Of a stretch of 15,374 nt of DNA, positions 1-7,700 are shown one piece after another; position 1 is the stretch's first letter; every line of letters starts with the position of its first letter. The stretch is taken from positions 1 through 15,374 of the forward strand of contig JACCUF010000043.1 of the NCBI GenBank assembly GCA_013811975.1. Direction: 5' to 3'. The position numbers were made by a program, and so were the translations under genes. This stretch comes from Geodermatophilaceae bacterium. Lineage in GTDB: Bacteria; Actinomycetota; Actinomycetes; Mycobacteriales; Geodermatophilaceae. Under the pieces are notes generated by a model. It saw only the letters and a program-made list of their open reading frames with translations, was not told the origin of the DNA and ran no database searches.

Positions 1-768
1 AGCAACTACCACTGCAATCTGGCCTGCTCCTACTGCCTGACCGAATCGGCGCCCGGGGTCACCAAACGGGAGCTGACCTCCGAACGGATGATCGAGGTCG
101 CCCATGACGCGGCCGATCTGGGATTCACCGCCCTCGGTGTCACCGGCGGGGAGCCGTTCCTCCTAGCGGACATGGCGCACACGCTCGCCCAACTCGGCTC
201 CATCCTGCCGACCGTCGGACTGACGAACGGCACCCTGTTCACCGGTCGCCGCCTGGCCGCAGCCGAAGAGCTTGCCGGTGCCGACGTGGCGTTGCAGATC
301 TCGCTGGACTCGGCCGACCCGGATGTCAACGACACCGCGCGCGGGCCGGAGAACTTCGCCAAAGTGGTTGCCGCAATCCCGGCGCTGGTCGAGCGGGGGG
401 TCACCGTACGGATCGCGACAACCGGCGAAGAGGCCGACCCAGCCGCGCGACTCCGGCTGTGTGCGTTGCATCGCGATCTCGGTGTCCCGGACGAGGACCA
501 CGTGGTCCGGCCGATCATCGCCCGCGGCCGGGCGACCGAGGCCGGGATGGGCGTGGATGTCACCGAGAACGACCTGCCGGCTGAGTTGACGATCACGGCC
601 GACGGGGCGTTCTGGAGTCCGTTCGGCCCCACCGTCGTGGCCGGTCAGCTGGACACCGACCTGCTGGTGACCAGGACCACCGCGCCACTGAGAGTCCCGG
701 CGCAGACGATGCTCGGCCTGCTCCAAGGACGACCGCCTGGTACGGCCAGCACGCTCAACATCCTTTGA
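1..768 (+). CDS. Radical SAM domain protein, 5'-truncated by the window edge
   Basis: The reading frame is open from base 1 and ends at TGA 766-768, giving 255 visible residues; the start lies outside the window. Visible residues 5-12 (CNLACSYC) form the CX3CX2C triad that binds the [4Fe-4S] cluster in radical SAM enzymes. TGGEPF at 48-53 is the usual motif contacting S-adenosylmethionine. Only one further cysteine is seen, in the middle of the chain, so the cysteine-rich SPASM/auxiliary-cluster domain of many peptide-maturing members is absent. By family knowledge it should cleave S-adenosylmethionine reductively to a 5'-deoxyadenosyl radical in the cytoplasm. The substrate is not recognisable: I see no nearby precursor peptide, and the downstream genes (CPBP protease, antiporter) do not name a pathway. 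A peptide-modifying role with the adjacent CPBP protein is conceivable but has no direct support. Radical SAM assignment is secure, subfamily unknown. Confidence 0.9.
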   Translation, partial: SNYHCNLACSYCLTESAPGVTKRELTSERMIEVAHDAADLGFTALGVTGGEPFLLADMAHTLAQLGSILPTVGLTNGTLFTGRRLAAAEELAGADVALQISLDSADPDVNDTARGPENFAKVVAAIPALVERGVTVRIATTGEEADPAARLRLCALHRDLGVPDEDHVVRPIIARGRATEAGMGVDVTENDLPAELTITADGAFWSPFGPTVVAGQLDTDLLVTRTTAPLRVPAQTMLGLLQGRPPGTASTLNIL

Positions 769-827
769 GCGTGAGTTCGGCGGCCCGGTCGGGACGCGGC
801 AACAATCTAGTCAGGGACGATGGCGGC

Positions 828-1634
828 ATGGGTGTCGAGGTCGGGCCGCAACCGGAGGCAGATCCGCCACGGGTCGGGTGGCCCGCAGAACCCGTTGGGC
901 GGCGACGGGTCGGGGTCGAGATCTGGCTGGTTCTCGGGCTCTCCCTCGGTCAGTCGGCGGTGTACTCGGTCGTCAGCCTGATCGACAAGTTCACCCGTGG
1001 CCCGATCCGCGACCAGACCGCGACCCTCAACGCACCGCAGAGTCCCCGGCCCTATCTCGACCTGACCTACCAACTCCTCGGCATCGGATTCGCGCTCGTA
1101 CCAGTCGGCCTTGCCCTGTTCTTCCTCACCGCCTCCGGCCGAAATGCGCTGCAGACCATCGGGATCGACGCCACGTCGCCCTGGCGGGACGTCGGGATCG
1201 GCGCCGCGCTAGCTGCATTGATCGGCCTGCCAGGCATCGGGCTGTACCTGCTCGGCCGGGCTCTCGGCGTGACTGTCAACGTCGTAGCAAGCGGCCTGGA
1301 CGCCTACTGGTGGACGATCCCGGTGCTGATTCTCGCGGCCGCACAGAACTCTCTGCTCGAAGAGGTCGTGATGGTCGGCTACCTGATGACCCGGCTGCGT
1401 GATCTCGGTTGGACGGCAACGGCGATGATCGTGAGCAGCGCTGCGCTGCGCGGCTCCTATCACCTCTATCAGGGCATCGGGCCGGGGCTGGGCAACTTCG
1501 TGATGGGGCTGATCTTCGGCTACTGGTTCCACCGAACCGGCCGGGTGGCGCCGCTGATCGTGGCCCACGCCCTGCTCGACATCGTGGCCTTCGTCGGGTA
1601 CGCCCTGTTCAAGGACGTCTTGAGCCTGGGCTAG
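828..1634 (+). CDS. CPBP family intramembrane metalloprotease (CAAX protease/Abi-like)
   Basis: A 268-residue multi-pass membrane protein. After a charged, proline-rich N-terminus, hydrophobic segments lie near residues 31-52, 80-101, 121-145, 160-176, 196-208, 220-234 and 244-262. The three family motifs are visible: the glutamate pair E178-E179 in LLEEVVMVGYL, the histidine H212 in GSYHLYQG, and the histidine H247 in IVAHALLD. In this family they form an intramembrane metal site, as in Rce1-type proteases. The arginine usually found in EExxxR is replaced by valine. I recall such variants in actinobacterial members, so I would not call it inactive. Its substrate is unknown; CPBP proteins act in prenyl-protein processing, bacteriocin immunity or unknown roles. 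I chose ATG 828; in-frame TTG 765 (overlapping the previous stop) and GTG 771 would only add a hydrophilic tail. Neither start has a clear ribosome site. The antiporter follows 56 bases later. Confidence 0.85.
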   Translation: MGVEVGPQPEADPPRVGWPAEPVGRRRVGVEIWLVLGLSLGQSAVYSVVSLIDKFTRGPIRDQTATLNAPQSPRPYLDLTYQLLGIGFALVPVGLALFFLTASGRNALQTIGIDATSPWRDVGIGAALAALIGLPGIGLYLLGRALGVTVNVVASGLDAYWWTIPVLILAAAQNSLLEEVVMVGYLMTRLRDLGWTATAMIVSSAALRGSYHLYQGIGPGLGNFVMGLIFGYWFHRTGRVAPLIVAHALLDIVAFVGYALFKDVLSLG

Positions 1635-1678
1635 CCCTGGTCAGCCGAGCGGATGGCTGGCCTCGCCAAGATCGCACG

Positions 1679-1684
1679 TACCCT
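1679..1684 (+). promoter_or_regulatory. Putative -10 element (TACCCT) for a leaderless antiporter transcript
   Basis: TACCCT matches the TAnnnT core of actinobacterial -10 elements and ends 6 bases before GTG 1691. Transcription would then begin at or next to the start codon. No TTGACA-like -35 is evident. The same spacing recurs at other genes of the window. Confidence 0.4.
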
Positions 1685-1690
1685 GCCGTG

Positions 1691-2965
1691 GTGACCGTGC
1701 TTGGCGCCGAACGTGGCTTCTCCTTCGCCGATCCATACGCCATTGCCCTGGTGTTCGCTGGGATCGCCCTGTTCGCGGCGATCGGGGCGCTGTCCCACCA
1801 GCGTGAGCGGGCGTTCTCGGCAAGCCTGATCTACCTCGGACTCGGGCTCGCCGCGGCGGTGATCATCGAGCTTCTGGGCGTGCAATGGGTCGCCCCGATC
1901 CGCGACGCGTCACTGATCGAGCATCTGTCCGAGTTCGCGGTCATCGTGGCGCTGTTCGGCACCGGGCTCAGACTCGAGCGGGCCCTCCATCCGCGCGGAT
2001 GGGGCTCGGTGGGGCGACTGCTCGGGATCGTCATGCCGCTGACCATCGCCGCCGTTGCGCTGTTCGGTACGCAGGTCATGGGGCTCTCGCTCGGCGCGGC
2101 GATCATCCTCGGGGCGGCCCTGGCGCCGACCGATCCCGTGCTGGCCGGTGATGTCGGCGTGGGTCCGCCCGGCGATGAGGATGAGCACGAGCCGAGGTTC
2201 GCGGTGACCGCCGAAGCCGGGCTCAACGACGGTCTGGCCTTTCCGTTCGTGTTCCTCGGCGCGTTCGTCGCGGCCGAGGGCGGATCCGACTGGCTCTGGG
2301 AGTGGCTGGCCGCCGACGTCGCCTACGCGATTCTCATCGGGGTCGCGTTCGGCGCCGCGGGCGGGTACGCGATCGCCGCCGGCATCGTGTGGTTGCGCGA
2401 TCGGCGGCTGATGACCGACGCTCTGGACGGCTGGATCGCGGTCGCCGCCGTACTGCTCGTCTACGGCCTGACCGAGGTCGCCGGCGCCTACGGCTTCCTC
2501 GCCGCGTTCGCGGCCGGCATCGGTTTTCGTCGTTACGAGTACGGGCACAAGCTCAACCGTGGGGTGCATGACGGCGCCGAAGTCGTCGAGAAGTTCTGCG
2601 AGCTCGGCGTGATCCTGCTGCTCGGCTCGATGGTGACGACGGCCGGCGTGCGTGAGGTGGGCTGGTCCGGTTGGCTGCTGGTGCCGGTGCTTCTGCTCCT
2701 CATCCGACCGTTGGCAACTGCCGTTGCATTTCTCGGCTCGTCGATGCCCGCTCGCGAGCGCGCCTTCATCGCCTGGTTCGGCGTCCGGGGCATCGGCTCG
2801 CTCTACTACGTGGCCGTTGCACTCGGATTGGGCATCCTGTCCGTCGACGAATCACGGACCCTGTTCTGGACCGTGGCCGCGTGCATCATCACCTCAGTCG
2901 TCGCTCACGGCGTCACTGCCTCACCCCTGAGCCGGCGGCTGCTCCCCCCGCCGAAGGAATCGTGA
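1691..2965 (+). CDS. Cation:proton antiporter (Na+/H+ exchanger domain, monovalent cation:H+ antiporter superfamily)
   Basis: A 424-residue protein with about 12 hydrophobic segments over nearly its whole length, matching the sodium/hydrogen exchanger domain (PF00999). Diagnostic pieces are APTDPV (145-150), the EAGLNDG block (175-181) whose N179-D180 pair corresponds to the ion-binding ND motif of electroneutral exchangers, the membrane arginine R339 in LIRPL, and WFGVRGIGS (362-370). It should exchange Na+ or K+ for H+ across the cytoplasmic membrane and so help pH and salt homeostasis; the ion preference cannot be read from sequence. The frame is open back to 1409, but that upstream part antisenses no known domain and overlaps the CPBP gene. 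GTG 1691 immediately precedes the first membrane helix and has a -10-like TACCCT six bases upstream, so I start there (GTG 1688 and 1697 are alternatives). No C-terminal regulatory domain (TrkA/USP) is present. Confidence 0.92.
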   Translation: MTVLGAERGFSFADPYAIALVFAGIALFAAIGALSHQRERAFSASLIYLGLGLAAAVIIELLGVQWVAPIRDASLIEHLSEFAVIVALFGTGLRLERALHPRGWGSVGRLLGIVMPLTIAAVALFGTQVMGLSLGAAIILGAALAPTDPVLAGDVGVGPPGDEDEHEPRFAVTAEAGLNDGLAFPFVFLGAFVAAEGGSDWLWEWLAADVAYAILIGVAFGAAGGYAIAAGIVWLRDRRLMTDALDGWIAVAAVLLVYGLTEVAGAYGFLAAFAAGIGFRRYEYGHKLNRGVHDGAEVVEKFCELGVILLLGSMVTTAGVREVGWSGWLLVPVLLLLIRPLATAVAFLGSSMPARERAFIAWFGVRGIGSLYYVAVALGLGILSVDESRTLFWTVAACIITSVVAHGVTASPLSRRLLPPPKES

Positions 2966-2974
2966 GACCTAGGC

Positions 2975-2992
2975 GTGGAGTAGCTCCTCCAC
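2975..2992. terminator. Small hairpin just after the antiporter gene (possible terminator)
   Basis: GTGGAG and CTCCAC form a 6-bp stem around a 6-base loop, 10 bases past the antiporter stop. There is no following T run, so termination is only a possibility. Confidence 0.3.
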
Positions 2993-3016
2993 CCTCCGAC
3001 TGCGCCCCCACGTCCC

Positions 3017-3074
3017 GCCAGCATTGCACCCGTTCTGTTCGCTTTCCCCCTCACGCATCAGGTGCAATGCGGGC
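3017..3074. repeat. Long inverted repeat between convergent genes (possible bidirectional terminator)
   Basis: GCATTGCACC (3021-3030) and GGTGCAATGC (3061-3070) are perfect 10-bp reverse complements. Beyond one mismatch the pairing continues for three more bases, giving 13 of 14 paired positions around a 30-base loop. It lies exactly between the antiporter stop (2965) and the minus-strand metallohydrolase stop (3076-3078). A third, same-direction half-copy, GGTGCATTG (3081-3089), falls inside the last codons of the metallohydrolase gene. Position suggests a shared terminator; the long loop and lack of a T tract leave a protein-binding or mobile-repeat origin open. Confidence 0.5.
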
Positions 3075-3075
3075 A

Positions 3076-3726
3076 CTACGGGTGCATTGTGGGACCGTTC
3101 GGTGAGCGCGGAGAGCCGACTTGTACGCCGTTGTCCCATAGCGTCGTCCGAAGCAGGAAGCCGGCTTCCTCGCCGACCACATCGCTGGCCAAGGCGATCA
3201 ACCGCGCAGTGAAGGCCGGCCCGTGCGGCTCCTCGTCGGCGGTGTCAGCGAGGTGGTGGGCCAGCTCGTGCAGGATCACCAACTCTCGTAGGGCCCACGC
3301 CCGGTTGCCGGCATACAGTGGTACGGCAAGGACCGCGCCGAGGCGCTGATAGTCGGCCTGCTGCTGACCGCTGCGCTCTCGTACGGCGACCGGTACCGCC
3401 GCCCGCGGCCAGCACGCTCCTACCGTGGGCATGGCCAGTACCGCGTCGACATATCGCTGCACCGACTCGAGCGTGGCGAAGTGCCGTTCGACGGGCAGGG
3501 TCAGCCGAGAACCAGCCACCTCGACCACCGGGAACTCCGCTGATCGGTCGAAGATCCGGTGCACCAGGTTCTCCGCCTCGTACACCTTCGCCCGCTGACG
3601 ATCGCGCAGCGCCCGGGTCCCCGGGCCCGAGCCGATCACACCTGTATCGACTCCGCGGGCCTCGACGCCGCCTAGCTGACTGCCGTCCGCGTCGGACCTC
3701 GCGACCTCCACCACCCCTCCGATCAC
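3076..3726 (-). CDS. Putative zinc metallohydrolase, HEXXH type, Rv0185 family (TIGR04338)
   Basis: A 216-residue soluble protein. HELAHH at residues 153-158 supplies two metal-binding histidines (H153, H157) and the catalytic glutamate E154. The later EPHGPAF block gives H168 as a likely third ligand, an arrangement like SprT-type proteases. The preceding RDRQRAKVYEAEN block (41-53) and PVVEV segment resemble what I remember of the actinobacterial family containing M. tuberculosis Rv0185. Substrate and role are unknown; no signal peptide is seen, so it is probably cytoplasmic. It follows the DUF2786 gene by 28 bases on the same strand, presumably one transcript, as in the Rv0184-Rv0185 pair. 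The start is uncertain: GTG 3726 is the longest plausible start, but residues 1-40 are low-complexity and GTG 3639 (just before GTRALRDRQ) would also keep the whole domain. Neither has a strong ribosome site. Confidence 0.82.
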   Translation of the reverse strand: MIGGVVEVARSDADGSQLGGVEARGVDTGVIGSGPGTRALRDRQRAKVYEAENLVHRIFDRSAEFPVVEVAGSRLTLPVERHFATLESVQRYVDAVLAMPTVGACWPRAAVPVAVRERSGQQQADYQRLGAVLAVPLYAGNRAWALRELVILHELAHHLADTADEEPHGPAFTARLIALASDVVGEEAGFLLRTTLWDNGVQVGSPRSPNGPTMHP

Positions 3727-3754
3727 TCACTTTGCCCAAGTCGCCGGTCGGAGA

Positions 3755-4594
3755 TCACGCGCCGATCCGGCGTTGTTCTCCGCCGATCGCCTTTTCCCCG
3801 CCGAGCCTTGCGCTACGTCCGGCCTTGTCTCCAGCGCGTTGGGAAAGCTCGGAGTATCCCGCCCTGGAACTGCTGGCCCGCCACGAACCGCGGGCCGTGG
3901 AGGTGGCCCGGTAGTGATCGGCGAGTTCGACCTCTCTGGCCCGGAGCACCATCTCGACGCCGGTCCCCTGGTCCTGCGCGACCGCCTGCTGCTGGGCCGA
4001 TGTCTTGGCCGCAGCAAGGCGCTTGCCGATTCGTACCGCAAACCCGAACTGGAAGTTGATCCGGGCGGTGCTGGGATGGACCGGGCGCTCCTGTTCGACG
4101 TAGTCGTAGCGCATGTTGCCGGCCCAGTAGCGGTACCGGCCACTGCCCTCCACCCGAACCTGGCGGGCGACCAACTCCTCTGCGTACCGGCCGGACTTGA
4201 TGTAGGCATCCGAGGCCCGGACCATCTGCACCACCAGCGACGCGTACAGAGCCTCGGCGGCATCGATGTCGGTGTCGAACCCGTAGGCGAAGACCCGGCT
4301 GGAGTTCGCCGCGATGTCACAGGTCAGGTTGTTTGCCCGGCCGATCTCGAGGAACAGCTGGACGTAGGTCTTCAGGCCGCGCTTGCCCGGTTCACCGATC
4401 GAAACCGTCCGTTGGGTCGGGGTCGGCCGTTTCTCGGTGGCAGTGATGTGCGTGCGGGCAACAGCCAGGTCCACCGAGGACAGGGTGGCCAGCCGCTGGG
4501 CCGCCTGCAGATAGGCGTCAGCCTCGTGCTCGTTGTCGGTCGACTCGGCCTTGCGTAGCAGGGCGGCGATCTTGGCCAGGTACTTGTCGCTCAT
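3755..4594 (-). CDS. DUF2786 domain protein, Rv0184-like
   Basis: A 279-residue soluble protein. Residues 2-47 match the DUF2786 pattern: a KIAALLRKAEST segment, then NEHEAD and an amphipathic helix with AAQRLAT. A conserved middle follows (about 68-200, including KTYVQLFLEIGRANNL and the RYAEELVARQ region), and the C-terminal 50 residues are polar and probably disordered. The molecular function is unknown. DUF2786 proteins are often found beside HEXXH proteases, and here the Rv0185-type metallohydrolase follows by 28 bases. I start at ATG 4594: it begins right at the domain, and a -10-like CAGAAT (4607-4602) sits 7 bases upstream, matching the leaderless pattern elsewhere. The frame extends to ATG 4657, but those extra codons lie partly in the dispersed hairpin repeat at 4646-4713, which argues against them. 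Confidence 0.85.
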   Translation of the reverse strand: MSDKYLAKIAALLRKAESTDNEHEADAYLQAAQRLATLSSVDLAVARTHITATEKRPTPTQRTVSIGEPGKRGLKTYVQLFLEIGRANNLTCDIAANSSRVFAYGFDTDIDAAEALYASLVVQMVRASDAYIKSGRYAEELVARQVRVEGSGRYRYWAGNMRYDYVEQERPVHPSTARINFQFGFAVRIGKRLAAAKTSAQQQAVAQDQGTGVEMVLRAREVELADHYRATSTARGSWRASSSRAGYSELSQRAGDKAGRSARLGGEKAIGGEQRRIGA

Positions 4595-4601
4595 GGCTCC
4601 C

Positions 4602-4607
4602 ATTCTG
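4602..4607 (-). promoter_or_regulatory. Putative -10 element (CAGAAT) of the DUF2786-metallohydrolase operon
   Basis: Read on the minus strand, CAGAAT lies 7 bases before ATG 4594. It has the key A at position 2 and T at position 6, and ends in AAT as strong -10 boxes do. It predicts a leaderless mRNA and supports the chosen start. Confidence 0.45.
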
Positions 4608-4645
4608 CGGATCGGCTCCGACATCGCTGCGATCGACCCGCCGGG

Positions 4646-4713
4646 CCAGTTGATCATCGGAGAATCGGGGGTTGTTCGGCCAGAAACCCCTCACTTTGCC
4701 GATGATCAACTGG
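4646..4713. repeat. Dispersed hairpin element, copy A (upstream of hrpA)
   Basis: CCAGTTGATCATCGG (4646-4660) and its exact reverse complement (4699-4713) form a 15-bp perfect stem. Inside it GGGGTT (4668-4673) pairs with AACCCC (4685-4690). The outer core TTGATCATCGG and the nested G/C-rich stem recur in copies at 8734-8802 and 12195-12260. This copy lies between divergent genes, so it cannot simply be a terminator for either neighbour; it may overlap the upstream promoter part of hrpA. I see no target-site duplication or transposase. Confidence 0.85.
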
Positions 4714-4732
4714 TCAAGCGCAATCATGGGTC

Positions 4733-7700
4733 ATGGTGAGTCTTCCGGCGATCGACCAGCTGCGCTCCCGGCTGCCTGCGCTGATGCTGCTCGACGAGCA
4801 GCGGCTACGTCGACGGCTGGACCAGGCGTGCTCGACGAAGGACTCAGCGCTTCGGGAGCGGCTGACGGCCCAGCTCACCGCGGAGATCGAGAAGGCCGAG
4901 GTACGGACGCAACGCCGCCGTACCTCCGTGCCGCCGCTCACCTATCCACCGGAACTCCCGGTCAGCCAGGCCCGAGCAGACCTGGCCGCCGCGATCGCCG
5001 CGCACCAGGTCGTCGTCGTGGCCGGTGAGACCGGATCGGGCAAGACCACCCAGCTGCCCAAGATCTGCCTCGAACTCGGCCGGGGTATCCGCGGCCTGAT
5101 CGGACACACCCAGCCGCGCCGCCTGGCCGCTCGTACGATCGCCGCCCGGATCTCCGACGAACTGCACACACCCCTGGGCGCAACCGTTGGCTGGAAGGTC
5201 CGATTCACCGACGACGTCTCCAGCGACACCCTCGTCAAGCTGATGACCGACGGCATCCTGCTGGCCGAGATCACCCGCGACCGGCTGCTGAGTCAGTACG
5301 ACACGCTGATCATCGACGAGGCGCACGAGCGCAGCCTGAACATCGACTTCCTGCTCGGGTACCTGGCCGAGATCCTCCCCCGCCGGCCCGATCTCAAGGT
5401 CATCATCACCTCGGCCACGATCGACCCGGGCCGCTTCGCCGCTCACTTCTCCGTCATCTTGGGCACGCCGGTGCCGGTGGTCGAGGTGTCCGGCCGGACG
5501 TACCCGGTCGAGGTCCGCTACCGGCCGGTGATCGACCCGGACGACCCCGATGCCGACCCGGACCGCGACCAGTTGCAGGCAATCCTGGACGCCATCGACG
5601 AACTCGCCGACGAGCCCGGCTCCGGCGACGTGCTGGTCTTCCTCAGCGGCGAACGCGAGATCCGGGACACCGCCGAAGCCCTTCGCGGCCGGCTGACCGG
5701 CACCGCCGGAACACCACCCGGGACACCTGGCGCACTTGGGGGCACCGAGATCGTGCCCCTGTACGCGCGACTGTCCGCTGCGGAGCAGCACCGCGTCTTC
5801 GCCCCACACACGGGGCGACGAATTGTGTTGGCCACCAATGTTGCCGAGACGTCGCTGACCGTGCCCGGAATTCGGTACGTCGTGGATCCCGGCGCGGCAC
5901 GGATCTCCCGGTACAGCCACCGCCGAAAGGTGCAAAGACTTCCAATCGAACCCATCTCGCAGGCCTCGGCCAACCAGCGCAAGGGGCGTTGTGGCCGTAC
6001 GTCGGACGGCATCTGTATCCGGCTCTACACCGAAGCCGACTACGAAGCCCGGCCCGAGTTCACCGACCCCGAGATCCTGCGCACCAACCTCGCCTCGGTG
6101 ATCCTGGCGATGACCGCGCTCGGGATCGGGGACATCGCAGCGTTTCCGTTCCTGGATCCGCCGGACCGGCGCACGGTCGCCGACGGCGTCGCGCTGCTCG
6201 AAGAACTGGGCGCCTTCGAGCCGGCGCGGGCTGTCAATGCCGGCCAGCCGGGCCAGACCGCTGCACGCAACCGATTGACTCCGATCGGTCGGCAACTCGC
6301 CACGCTTCCAGTTGATCCGCGCTTTGGCCGGATGATCATCGACGGCGACCGCAACGGATGCCTGCACGAAGTGCTCGTCATCGTCGCGGCTCTGTCCATC
6401 CAGGACCCTCGCGAGCGTCCCGCAGACAAGCGACCCCAGGCCGACCAGACGCACGCCCGCTTCGCCGATCCCGCGTCGGACTTTCAGGCGTTGCTCAACC
6501 TGTGGAACTATCTCGGAGATCAACAAAAGGTGCTGTCCGGCAACCAGTTTCGTAAGCTGTGCCAGCGCGAGTTCCTGCACTTCCTGCGACTGCGTGAATG
6601 GCAGGACCTGCTCAGTCAACTCCGCCGGGCCACCCGGGACCTGGGCCTGAAGATGAGCAGCGCACCCGAGGACTCCGCCGGTATCCACCGCTCGCTGCTG
6701 GCCGGATTGATCACCCATATCGGGGTACGCGAAGGCGATCGGGACTACCTGGGCGTACGGAATGCGCGCTTCGCGATCTGGCCGGGTTCGGCGCTGGCCA
6801 AGAAGCCGCCGCGCTGGGTGATGGCCGCTGAGCTGGTCGAAACCGCACGGCTTTTCGGCCGTACGGTCGCCCGTACCGATCCCGAAAGCATCGAGAAGCT
6901 GGCCGCCCATCTGGTCGTGCGGACCTACAGCGAGCCGCGCTGGGACGCCAAGCGTGGTGCCGTCATGGCTGTCGAGCGGGTCACCCTGTACGGCGTACCG
7001 CTGATCGCCGGGCGGCAGGCCAACTACGGCTCGATCGACCCTGCTCTGTCCCGGGAACTGTTCATCCAACACGCTCTCGTCGAAGGCGACTGGACCACGC
7101 AGCATGCCTTCTACGGTCACAACCAACGCCTGCTCGAAGACGTCGAGGCACTCGAGGATCGGGTTCGCCGGCGCGACATCCGGATCGACGACGAGGCGCT
7201 GTTCGATCTGTACGACGCCCGGATCGGCCCGGATGTGGTGTCCGGGAGGCATTTCGACAGTTGGTGGAAGCAGACACGACGGGTCCAACCCGACCTGCTG
7301 ACCTTTGACCTGGCCATGCTGACCAATGCCGCCGGCCCCGGGGCGATATCAGATGATGCCTTCCCCGAGGCGTGGACCTCCGGCGCACTGCGCCTGCCGT
7401 TGTCCTACCGCTTCGAACCCGGAGCCGTCGATGACGGTGTGACTGTGGACGTGCCAGTGGCCGTGGTCAATCAACTGTCCGGGGATGCGCTGAGCTGGAC
7501 CGTTCCCGGGATGCGCGAGGAACTGGTGACCGCTTTGCTTCGCACGCTGCCGAAGGCTTTGCGCCGTAACCTGGTTCCGATCCCGGACACCGTCCGCGCC
7601 GTTCTTCCCTACCTCGACCCGCAATCGCCCCTCTTACCGGGACTCGAACGTGAGATTCGGCGACTGGCCGCGCTGGACATCCCGCCGGATGCCTGGCAGC

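Noticed and set aside
1409..1690. A 94-codon N-terminal extension of the antiporter
   Set aside because: It overlaps the CPBP gene, is Arg/Pro-rich and hydrophilic, and the first membrane helix follows GTG 1691.
3717..3753. CTCCGA/TCGGAG pairing and a CTCACTTTGCC match to hairpin copy A between the DUF2786 and metallohydrolase genes
   Set aside because: The stem is only 6 bp and the 11-base match lacks the TTGATCATCGG arms; it is too weak to call a fourth copy, though a decayed remnant is possible.
4595..4657. An upstream start for the DUF2786 protein at ATG 4657
   Set aside because: The first codons are part of the dispersed hairpin element and the domain begins at ATG 4594, which has a -10 seven bases upstream.
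4844..7288. An 814-codon open frame on the minus strand inside hrpA
   Set aside because: It is antisense to a gene with a full set of helicase motifs. Its translation shows no recognisable domain and is what GC-rich codon bias produces on the opposite strand.
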